DNA of 64,000 bases from Donghicola tyrosinivorans (GCF_003003355.1 NZ_PVTQ01000008.1:1-64000), one strand, 5' to 3'. Positions 7,637 through 18,766 are shown, numbered from the stretch's first letter. Numbers and translations are program-made. Notes: generated by a model not told the origin, from the letters alone.

Positions 7637-9352
7637 TTAAGCGACCAAGCGACGCCATTCATAGGGTGCAAGTCCGGCCTGAGGCGTGCCGGTCAGGTTG
7701 GCCTGAAAGCGGCAGTCCCCCACGACCAGCGTGGCCAGCCCGTCGTGAAGGCGCGCCTCATGCACCGGCTGTCCTGCGCAAGCCGCCAAAGCCGCGATTG
7801 CCTGCGTGATCGGCCCTTCCAACCCGCGCGGACCATAGAGGGCAGCAGGTGTCCAGACAGTGATCCCTGCCCCCGCCAAGGCCGTCGCCAGCCCGATCAC
7901 ATAAGCCGCACCGAACAAGGCGCGATGACGGGGGTCATCGTCGCTCATACACATGCGCTGGCCATCAGGGTTCGGAATGGTCCGCGTCCCATAGGGGTTC
8001 TGCCGCATGGCAATCGTCGCAGGTCCGATCCGGTAGTCACGATCCTTGATAATCGCACGGGCCGAGCGGGTGATATGGAGGATCGTCTGCAGGGTCTCCA
8101 TCACGCTTAGATCATCGGCAGCGTGGATGATCGGGCAAAGCCCGTGCGCGACAAAGGCAAGATGCTCTAGCGGCGGGCGCTTGCGGTTCAGTTCGGGGAA
8201 AAAGCTGACCATACCGCCGCCCCGTGTCACATCGGGAAAAGCCTTTGCCGCTGCGATGTGGATGTCTTCCAGCGGAGGGCACTCGGGCCAATCGGACCCC
8301 GGCGGTGTGGACTGCCGATCGACCGAGGGGCAGACCAGAACGCTATCGGGCCGGAACCCTGCCGCATCACATTCGTGCCGTAGGCGGGTCAGTTCCGCCT
8401 CTGGCGGATCATCAAAGGCGCAGATCAGTTCCGCATCATAAGTAGGGTCAGGCAGGGCCTGTTGTAGCGTTCCAAAGGCGTCAATCTGCGCTTGTGTCTC
8501 GCCCAAGGCCCCGTCGATGTGACAAAGCAATCGCTGGGGCGCGACCTTGGCAATATCTGTTGGCGTTTTTGCCAGTCGCCGCGCATCCTCTGGGGTCAGG
8601 ACAATCGCGGTTTCGGGGAAGGTAAGACCTTCGGGCAGGTCGGCGGCCTGCGTGGCAGGCGCAGTTTCAACAGGTTGCCACGTCAGATGCACCGCCTGCG
8701 AAAACACCACCCCCGCGTCCAGATGGAACGGCCAAGGCAGCGCCAAAGGGCGGTTGTAGGTCTTGTAGGAGGCATCGCCCCACTGGCGCTGGTCCTCCAT
8801 CTCAAACGTGTCGCCCTGCATGGCGCAACGCACCCTCAGCCCGCCATGATCATGGGTCAGAGAGGTGATGTTCATGAAAGGTTGCCACGGGTCGATTTCC
8901 ACGGGGAAAATCGCGCTTTCATCGGCCTCATCCCCATGGCCGACCACCACCGGACTGCCCGCCAAATGGGCCGGATGCAGGATGGTAAAGCCGGTGCGGT
9001 TGGTCTCGAACCGCTGATCAGGTGCGCCAGAAGCGCTGACCCGCAGGCCCTGATCGTCGGCCATAATCTCTAGATCAATCGCCAGCGTGGCTCCGCCACT
9101 GGTGTAGACCGCCCTAGCCGATAGCCGGAAATCCCCGTCATGATGGCGCGAGATTTCGGTGAACTCTGGCACCAAGGTGCCCCAATCGCGGTCGCGCACC
9201 AGAAAGGAGATCGCCCGCAGCATCTCGGTCCCGCCTTTGCAGATGTGCCGCAGGGCACCGTCTTGCAGGGTGAAGCTCAGATCCCCTAAAGTGATCTGCT
9301 CCGCCTGCGGCGGGCGATGGGCGGTGCCGTAAAGGGTGACCGGATCGCTCAT
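7637..9352 (-). CDS. apnL: Probable D-apionolactonase (ApnL-like)
   Basis: A 571-residue cytoplasmic protein with no signal peptide. The N-terminal beta-rich region contains VRDRDWGTLVPEF, an ILHP segment and MEDQRQWGDASYKTYNRPL, a pattern I recognise from D-apionate lactonases (EC 3.1.1.115), which open D-apionolactone to D-apionate. The middle part is consistent with a TIM barrel and the end with a small beta domain. Its start overlaps the upstream oxidoreductase stop as ATGA. That neighbour resembles D-apiose dehydrogenase, which makes the lactone, so function and context agree. The identification rests on remembered family features and no alignment was run. Confidence 0.65.
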   Translation of the reverse strand: MSDPVTLYGTAHRPPQAEQITLGDLSFTLQDGALRHICKGGTEMLRAISFLVRDRDWGTLVPEFTEISRHHDGDFRLSARAVYTSGGATLAIDLEIMADDQGLRVSASGAPDQRFETNRTGFTILHPAHLAGSPVVVGHGDEADESAIFPVEIDPWQPFMNITSLTHDHGGLRVRCAMQGDTFEMEDQRQWGDASYKTYNRPLALPWPFHLDAGVVFSQAVHLTWQPVETAPATQAADLPEGLTFPETAIVLTPEDARRLAKTPTDIAKVAPQRLLCHIDGALGETQAQIDAFGTLQQALPDPTYDAELICAFDDPPEAELTRLRHECDAAGFRPDSVLVCPSVDRQSTPPGSDWPECPPLEDIHIAAAKAFPDVTRGGGMVSFFPELNRKRPPLEHLAFVAHGLCPIIHAADDLSVMETLQTILHITRSARAIIKDRDYRIGPATIAMRQNPYGTRTIPNPDGQRMCMSDDDPRHRALFGAAYVIGLATALAGAGITVWTPAALYGPRGLEGPITQAIAALAACAGQPVHEARLHDGLATLVVGDCRFQANLTGTPQAGLAPYEWRRLVA

Positions 9353-10368
9353 AGGCTGGCCAGTTCAACCGTGCGGTGTTCGCGGGCGGACAGATACGCT
9401 GCCTCGACCAAGGCGAAGGTTTGCAGGTTGTCCGCGCCGCTGGTTTCGGGCTGTTCGCCGCGGGCGATGCAATCCACGAAGTGCTGCTGGATGATCTGCA
9501 CGCTTTCCTGAATGTTGTGCCAAGGCCGCTCGGCCCACGGCAGCACGGGGGGCGAGACATCGCGGACGCGCTCCTCTCCGTCCACCTGAACGGTCAGCCG
9601 ATAGCCCGCGTCCAGCCGCAAGGTGCCTTTGTCCCCGTCGATTTCCAAAAGGCTTTCGGGGAAGGTCTCAGGCACGCGCCGCGTCGCATAAGAGCAATCC
9701 ACGACCGAGGTCACTCCGCCCCCGTGTTCCAGCAACATGGTGGCCACATCCTCGCCCTTGATGGCGGGGTTGATGCGGCGGGTGGTGGCAGTGATACGGG
9801 TGGCATCGCCGAACAAGGCCCGCGCAATGTCCAGAATGTGGATGCCAAGGTCTTCGATAATGAACCGCTCGCCCTCGGCCAGATAGGGCTGGCCTGAGAA
9901 TACATCATAGCCCGACCGGAACGAAATCCGCCCGAAGAACGGCGTGCCGATGGCCCCGCTGCGGACCTCATCAATCGCGGCGCGGATGGCCGATTGCCAG
10001 CGGAAATTCTCATGCACCATCAGGGTTTTGCCCGTGGCTGCGACAGCATTCACCATGGCGCGGGCATCACTGAGGTTCAGGGCAAAGGGCTTTTGGCAGA
10101 TGACATGGACGTTGTGCTTTGCGGCCAGTTCCACCAAAGGCCGGTGCGACGACACCGTTGTCGCGATATCCACCACGTCGAAGCCCCCGTCAGCCATCAT
10201 CGCTGCGGCATCGGTATAGGTGCGGGCACCGCTGCATAGCTTGCCGGCCACCGCCAGCCGCGCGGGATCGCGGTCACAGAGGGCAACAACCTCGGCCCCT
10301 TTGATCCCCTTCCAGCCATGCAGCTGGTTCATCGCGAAAAATCCGCACCCGATTACGGCGATTTTCAT
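9349..10368 (-). CDS. apsD: Gfo/Idh/MocA oxidoreductase, probable D-apiose dehydrogenase
   Basis: A 339-residue NAD(P)-dependent oxidoreductase. The Rossmann motif is IGCGFFAMNQLHGW at the N-terminus, the catalytic-lysine motif is ICQKPFAL near residue 95, and EDLGIHILDIARALFG lies in the C-terminal domain. The pieces GCGFFAxNxLH, VHENFRWQS and SGYDVFSGQPYLAEGERFI look specific for D-apiose dehydrogenases (EC 1.1.1.420), which oxidise D-apiose to D-apionolactone. The ATG at 10366-10368 has an AGGAG site. It sits between the transporter genes and the ApnL-like gene. The superfamily is certain; the substrate is inferred from motif memory and context. Confidence 0.7.
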   Translation of the reverse strand: MKIAVIGCGFFAMNQLHGWKGIKGAEVVALCDRDPARLAVAGKLCSGARTYTDAAAMMADGGFDVVDIATTVSSHRPLVELAAKHNVHVICQKPFALNLSDARAMVNAVAATGKTLMVHENFRWQSAIRAAIDEVRSGAIGTPFFGRISFRSGYDVFSGQPYLAEGERFIIEDLGIHILDIARALFGDATRITATTRRINPAIKGEDVATMLLEHGGGVTSVVDCSYATRRVPETFPESLLEIDGDKGTLRLDAGYRLTVQVDGEERVRDVSPPVLPWAERPWHNIQESVQIIQQHFVDCIARGEQPETSGADNLQTFALVEAAYLSAREHRTVELASL

Positions 10369-10378
10369 GGGCTGGCTC

Positions 10379-11440
10379 CTACTGTCCAAGGGCGGCTTGC
10401 TGCTGCAAGGCCACGCGGGCCTGCACCCGCTGCTGTGCCTGATCGATCACCACTGCGGCGATGATGACAAGCCCCTTGATCACGGTCTGCCAGAAGGACG
10501 ACACGCCCATCATCACCAGACCATCGGACAGAACCCCGATCACAAAGGCGCCGATGATGGTGCCCCCGATCTTGCCGCGTCCGCCCGCCATTGAGGTCCC
10601 CCCCAGCACCGCCGCCGCGATGGCGTTCAGTTCAAACGTGTCGCCCGTTGCAGGATGGGCCGCCACCAACTGGGACGAGATGATGATCCCCACCAGCGCC
10701 CCGCAGAACCCTGAGAACATGTAGACAAAGTATTTGACCTGCGTGACCTTGACCCCCGACAGGCCCGCCGCACGCTCGTTCCCGCCGACGGCGTAGATGA
10801 ACCGTCCCAAGGGGGTGCGCATGGCGATATACGCGGCCAGCACACCAACCGCGACCAGCATCCAGATCGAGACCGGAATCCCCAGAACATCCCCCGCGCC
10901 GATCCAGCGGAAACTGTCCGAGCCGTATTCGGGATTGCCGTTCAGGTTCGGAAAGGTGCGCCCGTCCGACGACAGCATCGCCGCGCCCCGCGCCACATAA
11001 AGCGTCCCCAGCGTTGCGATAAAGGGCGCGACGTTCAGCTTGGTGATCAGAAAAGCGTTGATTGCGCCGATAAAGATGCCGACGACAATCACCATCAGGC
11101 AAATCTCTAGGGTGTTGAACTGGATGGACCACCCCAGCCCCAGATCGATCCCGTGCAGCACCAGATAGCCCGCGACCATGCCGCAGAGCCCGACGATGGA
11201 CCCGACAGACAGGTCAATCCCGCCTGAGATGATCACAAAGGTCATCCCGATTGCCAGAAAGGCGTTCAGCGCCACGTGTTTTGACATGATCACTAGGTTC
11301 GCCGCCGACAGAAAGTTCGGGGCGAAGATGGTGAAAAAGACCGTCACAAGGATCAATGCGATGAATGTCCGCGCCTTGAGCAGCAGCAAAAGCGCGTTCG
11401 AGTTGCCCGAAGGGACGGTCGATACTGTGTTGGCCGTCAT
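10379..11440 (-). CDS. Sugar ABC transporter permease (RbsC type)
   Basis: A 353-residue BPD_transp_2 membrane protein with about 8-10 transmembrane segments. It has the IISGGIDLSVGSIVGL motif and AVLGGTSMAGGRGKIGGT in the C-terminal coupling loop. A soluble N-terminal stretch of about 20 residues precedes the first helix. The start overlaps the ATPase stop as ATGA and the stop lies 10 nt before the dehydrogenase start. With a single permease gene, the channel is presumably a homodimer. It is predicted to carry the pentose handled by the downstream enzymes. Confidence 0.9.
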   Translation of the reverse strand: MTANTVSTVPSGNSNALLLLLKARTFIALILVTVFFTIFAPNFLSAANLVIMSKHVALNAFLAIGMTFVIISGGIDLSVGSIVGLCGMVAGYLVLHGIDLGLGWSIQFNTLEICLMVIVVGIFIGAINAFLITKLNVAPFIATLGTLYVARGAAMLSSDGRTFPNLNGNPEYGSDSFRWIGAGDVLGIPVSIWMLVAVGVLAAYIAMRTPLGRFIYAVGGNERAAGLSGVKVTQVKYFVYMFSGFCGALVGIIISSQLVAAHPATGDTFELNAIAAAVLGGTSMAGGRGKIGGTIIGAFVIGVLSDGLVMMGVSSFWQTVIKGLVIIAAVVIDQAQQRVQARVALQQQAALGQ

Positions 11441-12993
11441 AGAACCTGTTCCTTGTTTGCCTGAATGGCCTGTGCGTGTGAAACCGAATGCCCGACCGCC
11501 GAAGCAGCGATCAGTGCGGTTTCCGTGGCCGTGCCTTTAGTGAATTCGCCAGTGACCTTGCCATTCGACATGACGATGATCCGGTCCGAGAGGCCCATGA
11601 CCTCTTCCAGATCCGAGGTCACAAAGATGATGCCTAGCCCCTCGGCGGCCAGTTGGCGCATGACGCGGAACACCTCGGCCTTGGCGCCGATGTCGATGCC
11701 GCGGCTTGGCTCATCCATCAGCAGCACTTTGGGTTTGGTCATCAGCGCCTTGCCGATCACCACCTTCTGCTGGTTGCCCCCCGACAGGGACGACACTGCA
11801 TTCTCGGCCGAGGCGATCTTGATCATCAATTGGCGCACATAATCGCCAACGGTCTTCTTTTCCCGCACCACGTCCAGATGACCGGCGGTGGCCAGACGGT
11901 CCAAAGACGACAACGTCATATTCTCGCGGATCGACAGGATTTGGACCAAGCCGTCCTGCTTGCGGTCTTCGGGGATGATTGCCAGCCCCATGCGGATGCG
12001 GTCCGACACATGGGGCGATTTGGCGGGTTTTCCATCCACGTAGAAGGTGCCCCGTGCGTGGGGATAACGGCCCATGGCGGTTTCCACAAACTCGGTCCGG
12101 CCCGCGCCCATCAGACCGTAAATGCCCAGAATTTCACCGGCTTGCAGCGAAAGTGAGACCCCTTCTACGGAATAGCCGCCCGATGTGTTGGGCAGATAGA
12201 CATCCTCGGCGCGGAAGACCTCGGCCCCGAAGGGATGATCAATCGTCTTGGGGAAATCCTTGCTGGCATCGCCGATCATGTTCAGCACGATCCACGGAAT
12301 ATCCACCCCCTGCATGGACCGCGCGCCAGTGATCACCCCGTCCCGCAGAACGGTGATGTAATCGCCCACGCGGATCAGCTCCTCTAGCCGGTGGCTGATG
12401 TAGACAATGCCCACACCATCGCGTTTCAACTCATCAATCACGCGGAAGAGGATCTCTACCTCAGCGGCAGACAGGGCCGAGGTCGGCTCGTCCAAAATCA
12501 GGATACGGGCGTTCTGGGCCAGCGATTTGGCAATCTCGACGATCTGCTGCTGTCCGACCTTCAGATCACCGACCAGCGTGTCGGGATCAATGTCATGCTC
12601 CAGCCGCCGCATCAGGGCGCGGGTTTCCTCGCGCTGCTTGACGCGGTCAATATCCACGCCGAAACGGGTCTTTTCGCGGTTGATAAAGATGTTGTCGGCC
12701 ACCGACATATTGGGAAAGAGGTTCAATTCCTGAAACACGATCCCGATGCCGTGGCGCACCGCATCCTCGGTCGAGGTCAGCTGCACCTCTTGATCGTCGA
12801 TGTAGATCGTACCCGAGGTCAGCTGCTCCACCCCCGCGATGACCTTCATCATGGTGGATTTGCCCGCACCGTTTTCGCCCACCAGCACGTTCACAGCCCC
12901 CATCCGCAGATCGAAATCCGCGTTCTTCAGGGCCACCGTGCCGGGGTACACCTTGGTGCCGCCACGGATTTTCAGACCGATGGGATGGGTCAT
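11437..12993 (-). CDS. Sugar ABC transporter double ATP-binding protein (RbsA type)
   Basis: A 518-residue ATPase with two domains. Domain 1 has Walker A GENGAGKST, a signature region starting LKVGQQQIVEIAKSL and Walker B LILDEPTSAL. Domain 2 has the family's degenerate Walker A (GLMGAGRTEF), signature LSGGNQQKVVIGKAL and Walker B VLLMDEPSRGID with the catalytic Glu kept, unlike the ATPase at 3839. A C-terminal tail of about 35 residues follows. The gene is coupled on both sides by ATGA overlaps, with the DUF2291 gene upstream and the permease downstream. Confidence 0.92.
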   Translation of the reverse strand: MTHPIGLKIRGGTKVYPGTVALKNADFDLRMGAVNVLVGENGAGKSTMMKVIAGVEQLTSGTIYIDDQEVQLTSTEDAVRHGIGIVFQELNLFPNMSVADNIFINREKTRFGVDIDRVKQREETRALMRRLEHDIDPDTLVGDLKVGQQQIVEIAKSLAQNARILILDEPTSALSAAEVEILFRVIDELKRDGVGIVYISHRLEELIRVGDYITVLRDGVITGARSMQGVDIPWIVLNMIGDASKDFPKTIDHPFGAEVFRAEDVYLPNTSGGYSVEGVSLSLQAGEILGIYGLMGAGRTEFVETAMGRYPHARGTFYVDGKPAKSPHVSDRIRMGLAIIPEDRKQDGLVQILSIRENMTLSSLDRLATAGHLDVVREKKTVGDYVRQLMIKIASAENAVSSLSGGNQQKVVIGKALMTKPKVLLMDEPSRGIDIGAKAEVFRVMRQLAAEGLGIIFVTSDLEEVMGLSDRIIVMSNGKVTGEFTKGTATETALIAASAVGHSVSHAQAIQANKEQVL

Positions 12994-13637
12994 TGCACCT
13001 GCACCACGGTTGGCACCAGTTCAATCTTGTCGCCCGCGTTTTTCAGGGCATAGACCCCTTCGAAGGTCACGCTGCGGCCCACCAGATCACTTTCGGGCAA
13101 GGCAACGCCAGCATTGGCCAGATCGTTCAACGCACGGGCCAGCTTGGCAAATTCGATCTGGTCGCGGAAATCGGTAAAGATCAGGAAGGGCATCGCGTCC
13201 CGCAGCGCCGTGCCACGGATCACCGGCCCCAGTTGCACGGTCAAATCCGCCGCCCCGTCACCGTTCATATCCACCATCAGTTTCGCGGCGCGGCTTTCGG
13301 TATTGGCCTCGGTGATCGTGCCGGTGCCTTTGACAGCAAAGTTCCACGAGTTTGCCTCGCCCTTGGGACGCAGCCCGTGGGCCTGCCCGGCACCGTCCAG
13401 CCCGTCAGACGCCAGCTTGGCCTGAAGGTCGTCAAAGGGCACGGCATGCTGCGCCACGGTCGGCAGCACTTTCTCGGCCCAAATCGAGGACGCATAGGCC
13501 GCCATACGCGCCTCGTCCGTCATCTCGACCGCCTGAGCGTTCGATGCTTCGGGGTCTGGCGTTTTGACGATCTTGCAACCCGCCAGCGGCAACACCGCGC
13601 ACGACAGGATCGCCAGCGGCATGAAAATCTCGCGCAT
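12990..13637 (-). CDS. DUF2291 family lipoprotein of a sugar ABC operon
   Basis: A 215-residue exported protein. A hydrophobic start (MREIFMPLAILSCAVL) ends in the lipobox LAGC, so it should be a periplasm-facing lipoprotein. The conserved centre includes ANSWNFAVKGTGTI and the repeated VDMNGDGAADLTVQLGPVIRGTALRD region typical of DUF2291. Such proteins occur almost only beside RbsABC-type importers but have no proven role; an accessory to the binding protein or permease is the obvious guess. The start at 13635-13637 has an AAGGA site. It sits between the binding-protein and ATPase genes and overlaps the latter by 4 nt. Confidence 0.8.
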   Translation of the reverse strand: MREIFMPLAILSCAVLPLAGCKIVKTPDPEASNAQAVEMTDEARMAAYASSIWAEKVLPTVAQHAVPFDDLQAKLASDGLDGAGQAHGLRPKGEANSWNFAVKGTGTITEANTESRAAKLMVDMNGDGAADLTVQLGPVIRGTALRDAMPFLIFTDFRDQIEFAKLARALNDLANAGVALPESDLVGRSVTFEGVYALKNAGDKIELVPTVVQVQ

Positions 13638-13662
13638 TCTGAATCCTTGAAATCTGGAAAAT

Positions 13663-13693
13663 AGCGGGCGCGGATGGGAGCCACGCGCCCGCT
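13663..13693 (-). other. Intercistronic GC hairpin after the binding-protein gene (operon 2)
   Basis: AGCGGGCGCG at 13663-13672 pairs perfectly with CGCGCCCGCT at 13684-13693, a 10-bp stem with an 11-nt loop. It lies 9 nt beyond the binding-protein stop codon and has no T tract, so partial termination or mRNA stabilisation is more likely than full termination. Confidence 0.6.
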
Positions 13694-13702
13694 CCGGAAC
13701 GA

Positions 13703-15129
<1,427 letters not shown>

Positions 15130-15609
15130 TCAGATCGTCCCTTCCGACGCCTTCTTCATCTCTTCCGAGAACTGGCGACGCAGACGGCGGCGCACTTCGG
15201 CGGCGTTATGGCGCTTTTGCTCCAGCTCGGTCAGAACCTGCAAATCCGGCACTTCGGAAGGTTTGCCCGCATCATCCACCGCCACCATGGTAAAATAGCA
15301 AGAGTTGGTGTGACGTGATTTGCCGCTACGGATGTCTTCGGCTTCAACACGGATACCGATCTCCATCGAGGTGCGGCCCGCATAGTTCACACTGGCGCGG
15401 AATGTCACCAGCTCGCCCACGTTAATCGGTTCTTTAAAGGTCACCTGATCCACAGATAGCGTGACTGCATAGCGATGGGAAAACCGTGACGCGCAGGAAA
15501 AGGCCACCCGATCCAGCAGGTTCAACAAGGCACCCCCATGCACTTTGCCAGAAAAGTTGGCCATGTCAGGGGTCATCAGAACGGTCATTTCAAGCTTGCG
15601 TGCGTCCAT
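15130..15609 (-). CDS. Acyl-CoA thioesterase, YciA-like hotdog protein
   Basis: A 159-residue hotdog-fold thioesterase. The helix motif KVHGGALLNLLDRVAF contains the active-site region of acyl-CoA hydrolases, followed by VDQVTFKEPINVGELVTF and the YFTMVAVDDAGKP strand. A charged C-terminal helix of about 40 residues (EQKRHNAAEVRRRL) is present. The frame stays open 30 codons upstream, but MDARKLEMT at 15607-15609 is the family start. It probably hydrolyses medium or long acyl-CoAs in the cytoplasm. The gene is solitary. Confidence 0.85.
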   Translation of the reverse strand: MDARKLEMTVLMTPDMANFSGKVHGGALLNLLDRVAFSCASRFSHRYAVTLSVDQVTFKEPINVGELVTFRASVNYAGRTSMEIGIRVEAEDIRSGKSRHTNSCYFTMVAVDDAGKPSEVPDLQVLTELEQKRHNAAEVRRRLRRQFSEEMKKASEGTI

Positions 15610-15880
15610 TGGTCTTTCCGGTAGGATCTGGGGCGGATCAGTTATGTTGCGGTTGCAAAACCATATTCGCCAAGGATTTGGCAGGGGCCATGAGCGCAAG
15701 CAAAGATCGCGGCATCTTTTGCCTCAAATCCGTGTCTGCGCCGCAACTTTAGGCGCGATGGGCCAAGGCATACGTTCTTCAAAGCGATCCTCGGCAAAGC
15801 CAATCCGATCAATTCTCGCGAAGCAAAAGCAGCGGTCAGCGGCCTTCTGTTAATTTACAAATGAACCATCTAGGGGACGG

Positions 15881-16929
15881 AAAGACGTTGCTCAAATAAT
15901 GTTAAGGATTCACTGTGTGAATCCAGTGGGGTAGCACCGGTCCATAAGCAGTTGGTCCCCTACAAAGTTCAAGACCAGGAACTGGCCTTCGTGCAACACG
16001 GCGCTGAGGCAGCGCGGTTCGCTATCAATCTGGTTTGACCCCGAGATGTCGTGGTATGCGCCGCCGACAGGCAAGCGGGGGTATCAACCCGAGTTTAGCG
16101 ACGCAGGGATCCAGAGTTGTTTGACGATAAAGGGACTGTTCGGCATACCCTTGAGGCAAACAACAGGCTTCGTAGAAAGCCTGCTGCGTTTGGCTCGGCT
16201 TGACTGGAAAATTCCCGACTTCAGCACTCTGTGCCGCCGTCAGAAGACACTGAACGTTGCCATCCCTTATCGTGGCGGGTCGGGGCCGCTCCATCTGTTG
16301 ATTGATGCGACGGGGATCATGGCCGAAGGTAAAGGCGAATGGAATGCGCACAAGCATGGCGGCCCAAAGAAGCGCCTGTGGCGCAAGCTTCACCTCGGTA
16401 TGGACGAGGAAACACTGCAGATCCGCGCAGTCGGGGTCACCACAAGCAATGTCGGCGATGCCCCGATGCTGCCTGACCTGTTGGAGCAAATCCCAGCTGA
16501 TCAAGATATCGCCACGGCCCCTGCCGATGGGGCCCATGACACGCCCAGATGCCACAATGTTATTGCCGCTCGAGGAGCCGCTGCCATCATCCCTCCGCGC
16601 AAGAATGCCCGACTTTGGAAGCCAACCACGGCGAGCGCCGTGGCGAGAAACAAGGCCGTAAGGGCCTGCAAGGACCTTGGCCGGGTGCTCAGGAGAAAAT
16701 GGACTGGATATCACCGCCGCAGCCGCGCAGAAACGAAGATGAACTGCGCCAAACTTCTTTGCCAAGGCCCCATGGCCCGAGACTTCGACCGGCTGGTGGC
16801 CGAACTCCAAGTCCGTATCACGGTGCTCAACCGCTACACAGATCTTGGCATACCTGTCACTGAGCCCATAGGATAAGTCCACCTGGGAAAGTGGAAACTC
16901 GGCGTTCAGCCGATTTGTGCAACAGAGCC
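15881..16929 (+). mobile_element. IS5-family (IS903-like) insertion sequence, partly decayed
   Basis: An element of about 1.05 kb. The right end carries the terminal repeat AGCCGATTTGTGCAACAGAGCC (16908-16929). The left end at about 15881-15897 keeps only GTTGCxCAAAT of the matching repeat, so it has drifted. Just inside lies the hairpin GGATTCACTGTGTGAATCC (15905-15923) often seen at the left end of such elements. No exact target duplication was found. The transposase reading frame is broken near its start. Confidence 0.7.
16046..16876 (+). pseudogene. IS5-family transposase, 5' end frameshifted
   Basis: 276 codons of a DDE transposase. Visible catalytic parts are LLIDATGI (first Asp), ADGAHDTPR (second Asp) and the SRAETKM motif (Glu). 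The protein-level match continues upstream of the ATG as RNWPS and RGSLSIWFDPE in the same frame, but that frame has no start codon before a stop at 15932. The likely original start, TTG GTC CCC TAC at 15952, is one base out of frame, consistent with an extra A in the AAA at 15964-15966. About 30 N-terminal residues are therefore lost or need frameshifting, so the transposase is probably inactive. Confidence 0.7.
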
Positions 16930-16975
16930 AGCTAACCGCCCCGCCGCCCCTGACAGCAAAGGCGCGCCCTCTGGC

Positions 16976-17027
16976 TTTCATCTTGGCATAAATACCTACT
17001 GCACGCCCCGCCCCACAGGGCATGGGG
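16976..17027. repeat. Dispersed intergenic repeat, copy 1
   Basis: TTTCATCTTGGCATAAATACCT (16976-16997) is followed by an imperfect GC palindrome (GCCCC...GGGGC). Nearly the same 21-nt core plus a GC palindrome occurs at 49738. Rhodobacteraceae genomes carry such REP-like intergenic elements. Role unknown. Confidence 0.55.
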
Positions 17028-17129
17028 CCGAACAGGCAGCAAAGCTCCCGGAAAACCGAAGGCCTATCAAACCCCCGCCAGTCTGCTAGGCTTGATCCAG
17101 CTGCACTTGGCTCATGAAGAGAGGGCGTG

Positions 17130-18197
17130 ATGGATCTGCTGGAACAACTCGGACTTTCGGTGCCTTTGGTGCAGGCTCCCATGGCCGGTGTCGCAACACC
17201 GGAACTGGCGGCAGCGGTCAGCAATGCGGGGGCTCTGGGCTCTTTGGGGGTCGGCGCAACCAATGCAGAGGGCGCGCAAAAGATGATCAAGGCTCTGCAA
17301 GCCGCCACATCCGCCTCCTTCAACGTGAATGTGTTTGTTCACAAGGACCCGACCCCTGATCCACAGATCGCCGCCCGCTGGTGCGCCGCCCTCGCGCCCG
17401 AGTTCGCACGCTTCAACGCTGCCCCGCCTCAGGCGCTGCAAGTGATCTACAAGAGCTTTGCCAATGATGACGCGATGCTGCGCACCCTCGTACAGATGGC
17501 TCCGCCTGTGGTCAGTTTTCATTTCGGACTGCCAGACCCCCAGCGGATCGCCGCACTGAAACAGGTGGGCTGCTTGCTCTTTGCCAGCGCCACCAATCTG
17601 CCTGAGGCCCAAGCCGCCCAAAACGCAGGGATCGATGCCATTGTCGCCCAAGGGCATGAGGCGGGGGGTCATCGGGGGATCTTTGACCCCGCGGGACCAG
17701 ATGAGCGCCTAAGCACCGAACAGCTGACCCGACTGCTGACCGCCAACATCAGCCGCCCCGTGATTGCGGCGGGCGGGATCATGGATGGCAAGGACATCCG
17801 CGCGGCTCTTGGCTGGGGCGCGGCGGCAGCGCAAATGGGAACCGCCTTTGTCGCCTGCCCCGAAAGCGCCGCAGATGCCGCCTACCGCACCGCCCTATCT
17901 GCCGCCTCAAGCAGCGCCAATCAGGGCGGCACTGTCATGACCCCCGCGATTTCCGGCCGACCGGCCCGCTGTCTGGCCAACCGCTTTACCGCATGGGCCG
18001 CAGATCAAACCATTCCTATCCCCGCCTACCCCACCGCCTATGACGCGGGCAAAGCCCTGAACGCCGTCGCCAAAGCCTGCGGCGAGCATGGGTACGGCGC
18101 TCAGTGGGCAGGGACAGGGGCAGCACGCGCCCGCCCGATGGCGGCAGCGGCTTTGGTACAAACGCTGGCAAGGGAACTGGCGGCAACGGCGGCATGA
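17130..18197 (+). CDS. Nitronate monooxygenase (2-nitropropane dioxygenase family)
   Basis: A 355-residue FMN-dependent TIM barrel that oxidises alkyl nitronates. Visible family features are PLVQAPMAGVATPELAAAV at the N-terminus, the FMN-phosphate and catalytic region AQGHEAGGHRG (the conserved His lies here), PVIAAGGIMDGKDIRAAL and GAAAAQMGTAFVACPES. The ATG at 17130 is preferred over the GTG one codon earlier; an AGAGAGGG purine stretch lies just upstream. It stands alone between an insertion sequence and the curli locus. The family is known for detoxifying propionate-3-nitronate and similar compounds. Confidence 0.88.
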   Translation: MDLLEQLGLSVPLVQAPMAGVATPELAAAVSNAGALGSLGVGATNAEGAQKMIKALQAATSASFNVNVFVHKDPTPDPQIAARWCAALAPEFARFNAAPPQALQVIYKSFANDDAMLRTLVQMAPPVVSFHFGLPDPQRIAALKQVGCLLFASATNLPEAQAAQNAGIDAIVAQGHEAGGHRGIFDPAGPDERLSTEQLTRLLTANISRPVIAAGGIMDGKDIRAALGWGAAAAQMGTAFVACPESAADAAYRTALSAASSSANQGGTVMTPAISGRPARCLANRFTAWAADQTIPIPAYPTAYDAGKALNAVAKACGEHGYGAQWAGTGAARARPMAAAALVQTLARELAATAA

Positions 18198-18766
18198 ACC
18201 GACCGATACCAAACTATACCTTCGCGCAAAAAAGGCTGTCTTGGGCGCAAATTTTTGCAATTCAAGACCAACCAATCGGTCGGTTTAGCCGCTAACGGAA
18301 TCGGATTCGGCGCGCTTAACATGAAAGTTACCCTACCTTATTGTATGGGGTTCCCGCTGTTAGTCGGTATCTTAGGGTGAAAGCTTACGAAAATGTCACA
18401 TTTGTCACGCAGCCAAAGGTTGAAAGTCTATTCTTTAGCTAAAATGAGCTAAATGGACAGCACCGCACGCGGGAAAAGTCCAGTATCTCATGTTTTCAAC
18501 AGCTTAAGACGAGTCTTCTGCCGCTGCATGCAAAGGGCATCTCCTGCTGCCGACCTCTGAATTTCCCTGAAAAGTTGATCACCTTTGTGGGTGTCGGTTT
18601 TCTGACGCAAAAACACAGCCTTTTGCGCATTTCCCACACTTCAGAACACGTTACCGAAATGACGTTTTTGTCGATCTTAAGAACATCGCACACACGCTTT
18701 TGCATGCTTGTACGTTAACTCGGACGGTTCCTCGTGGTGCTCAACAAAATGCTTGAAGGAAAAGTT
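18198..18766. other. Long upstream region of the curlin gene
   Basis: This 569-nt stretch holds no convincing gene. It is noticeably more AT-rich than its neighbours and is probably an extended regulatory region for the curli operon, as in enterobacterial csg loci. I could not identify a particular operator or a CsgD-like regulator gene. Confidence 0.45.

Noticed and set aside
16025-17323. 432-codon minus-strand frame across the insertion sequence
   Set aside because: It crosses the IS end and the start of the monooxygenase gene and has no domain. The plus-strand transposase explains the region.
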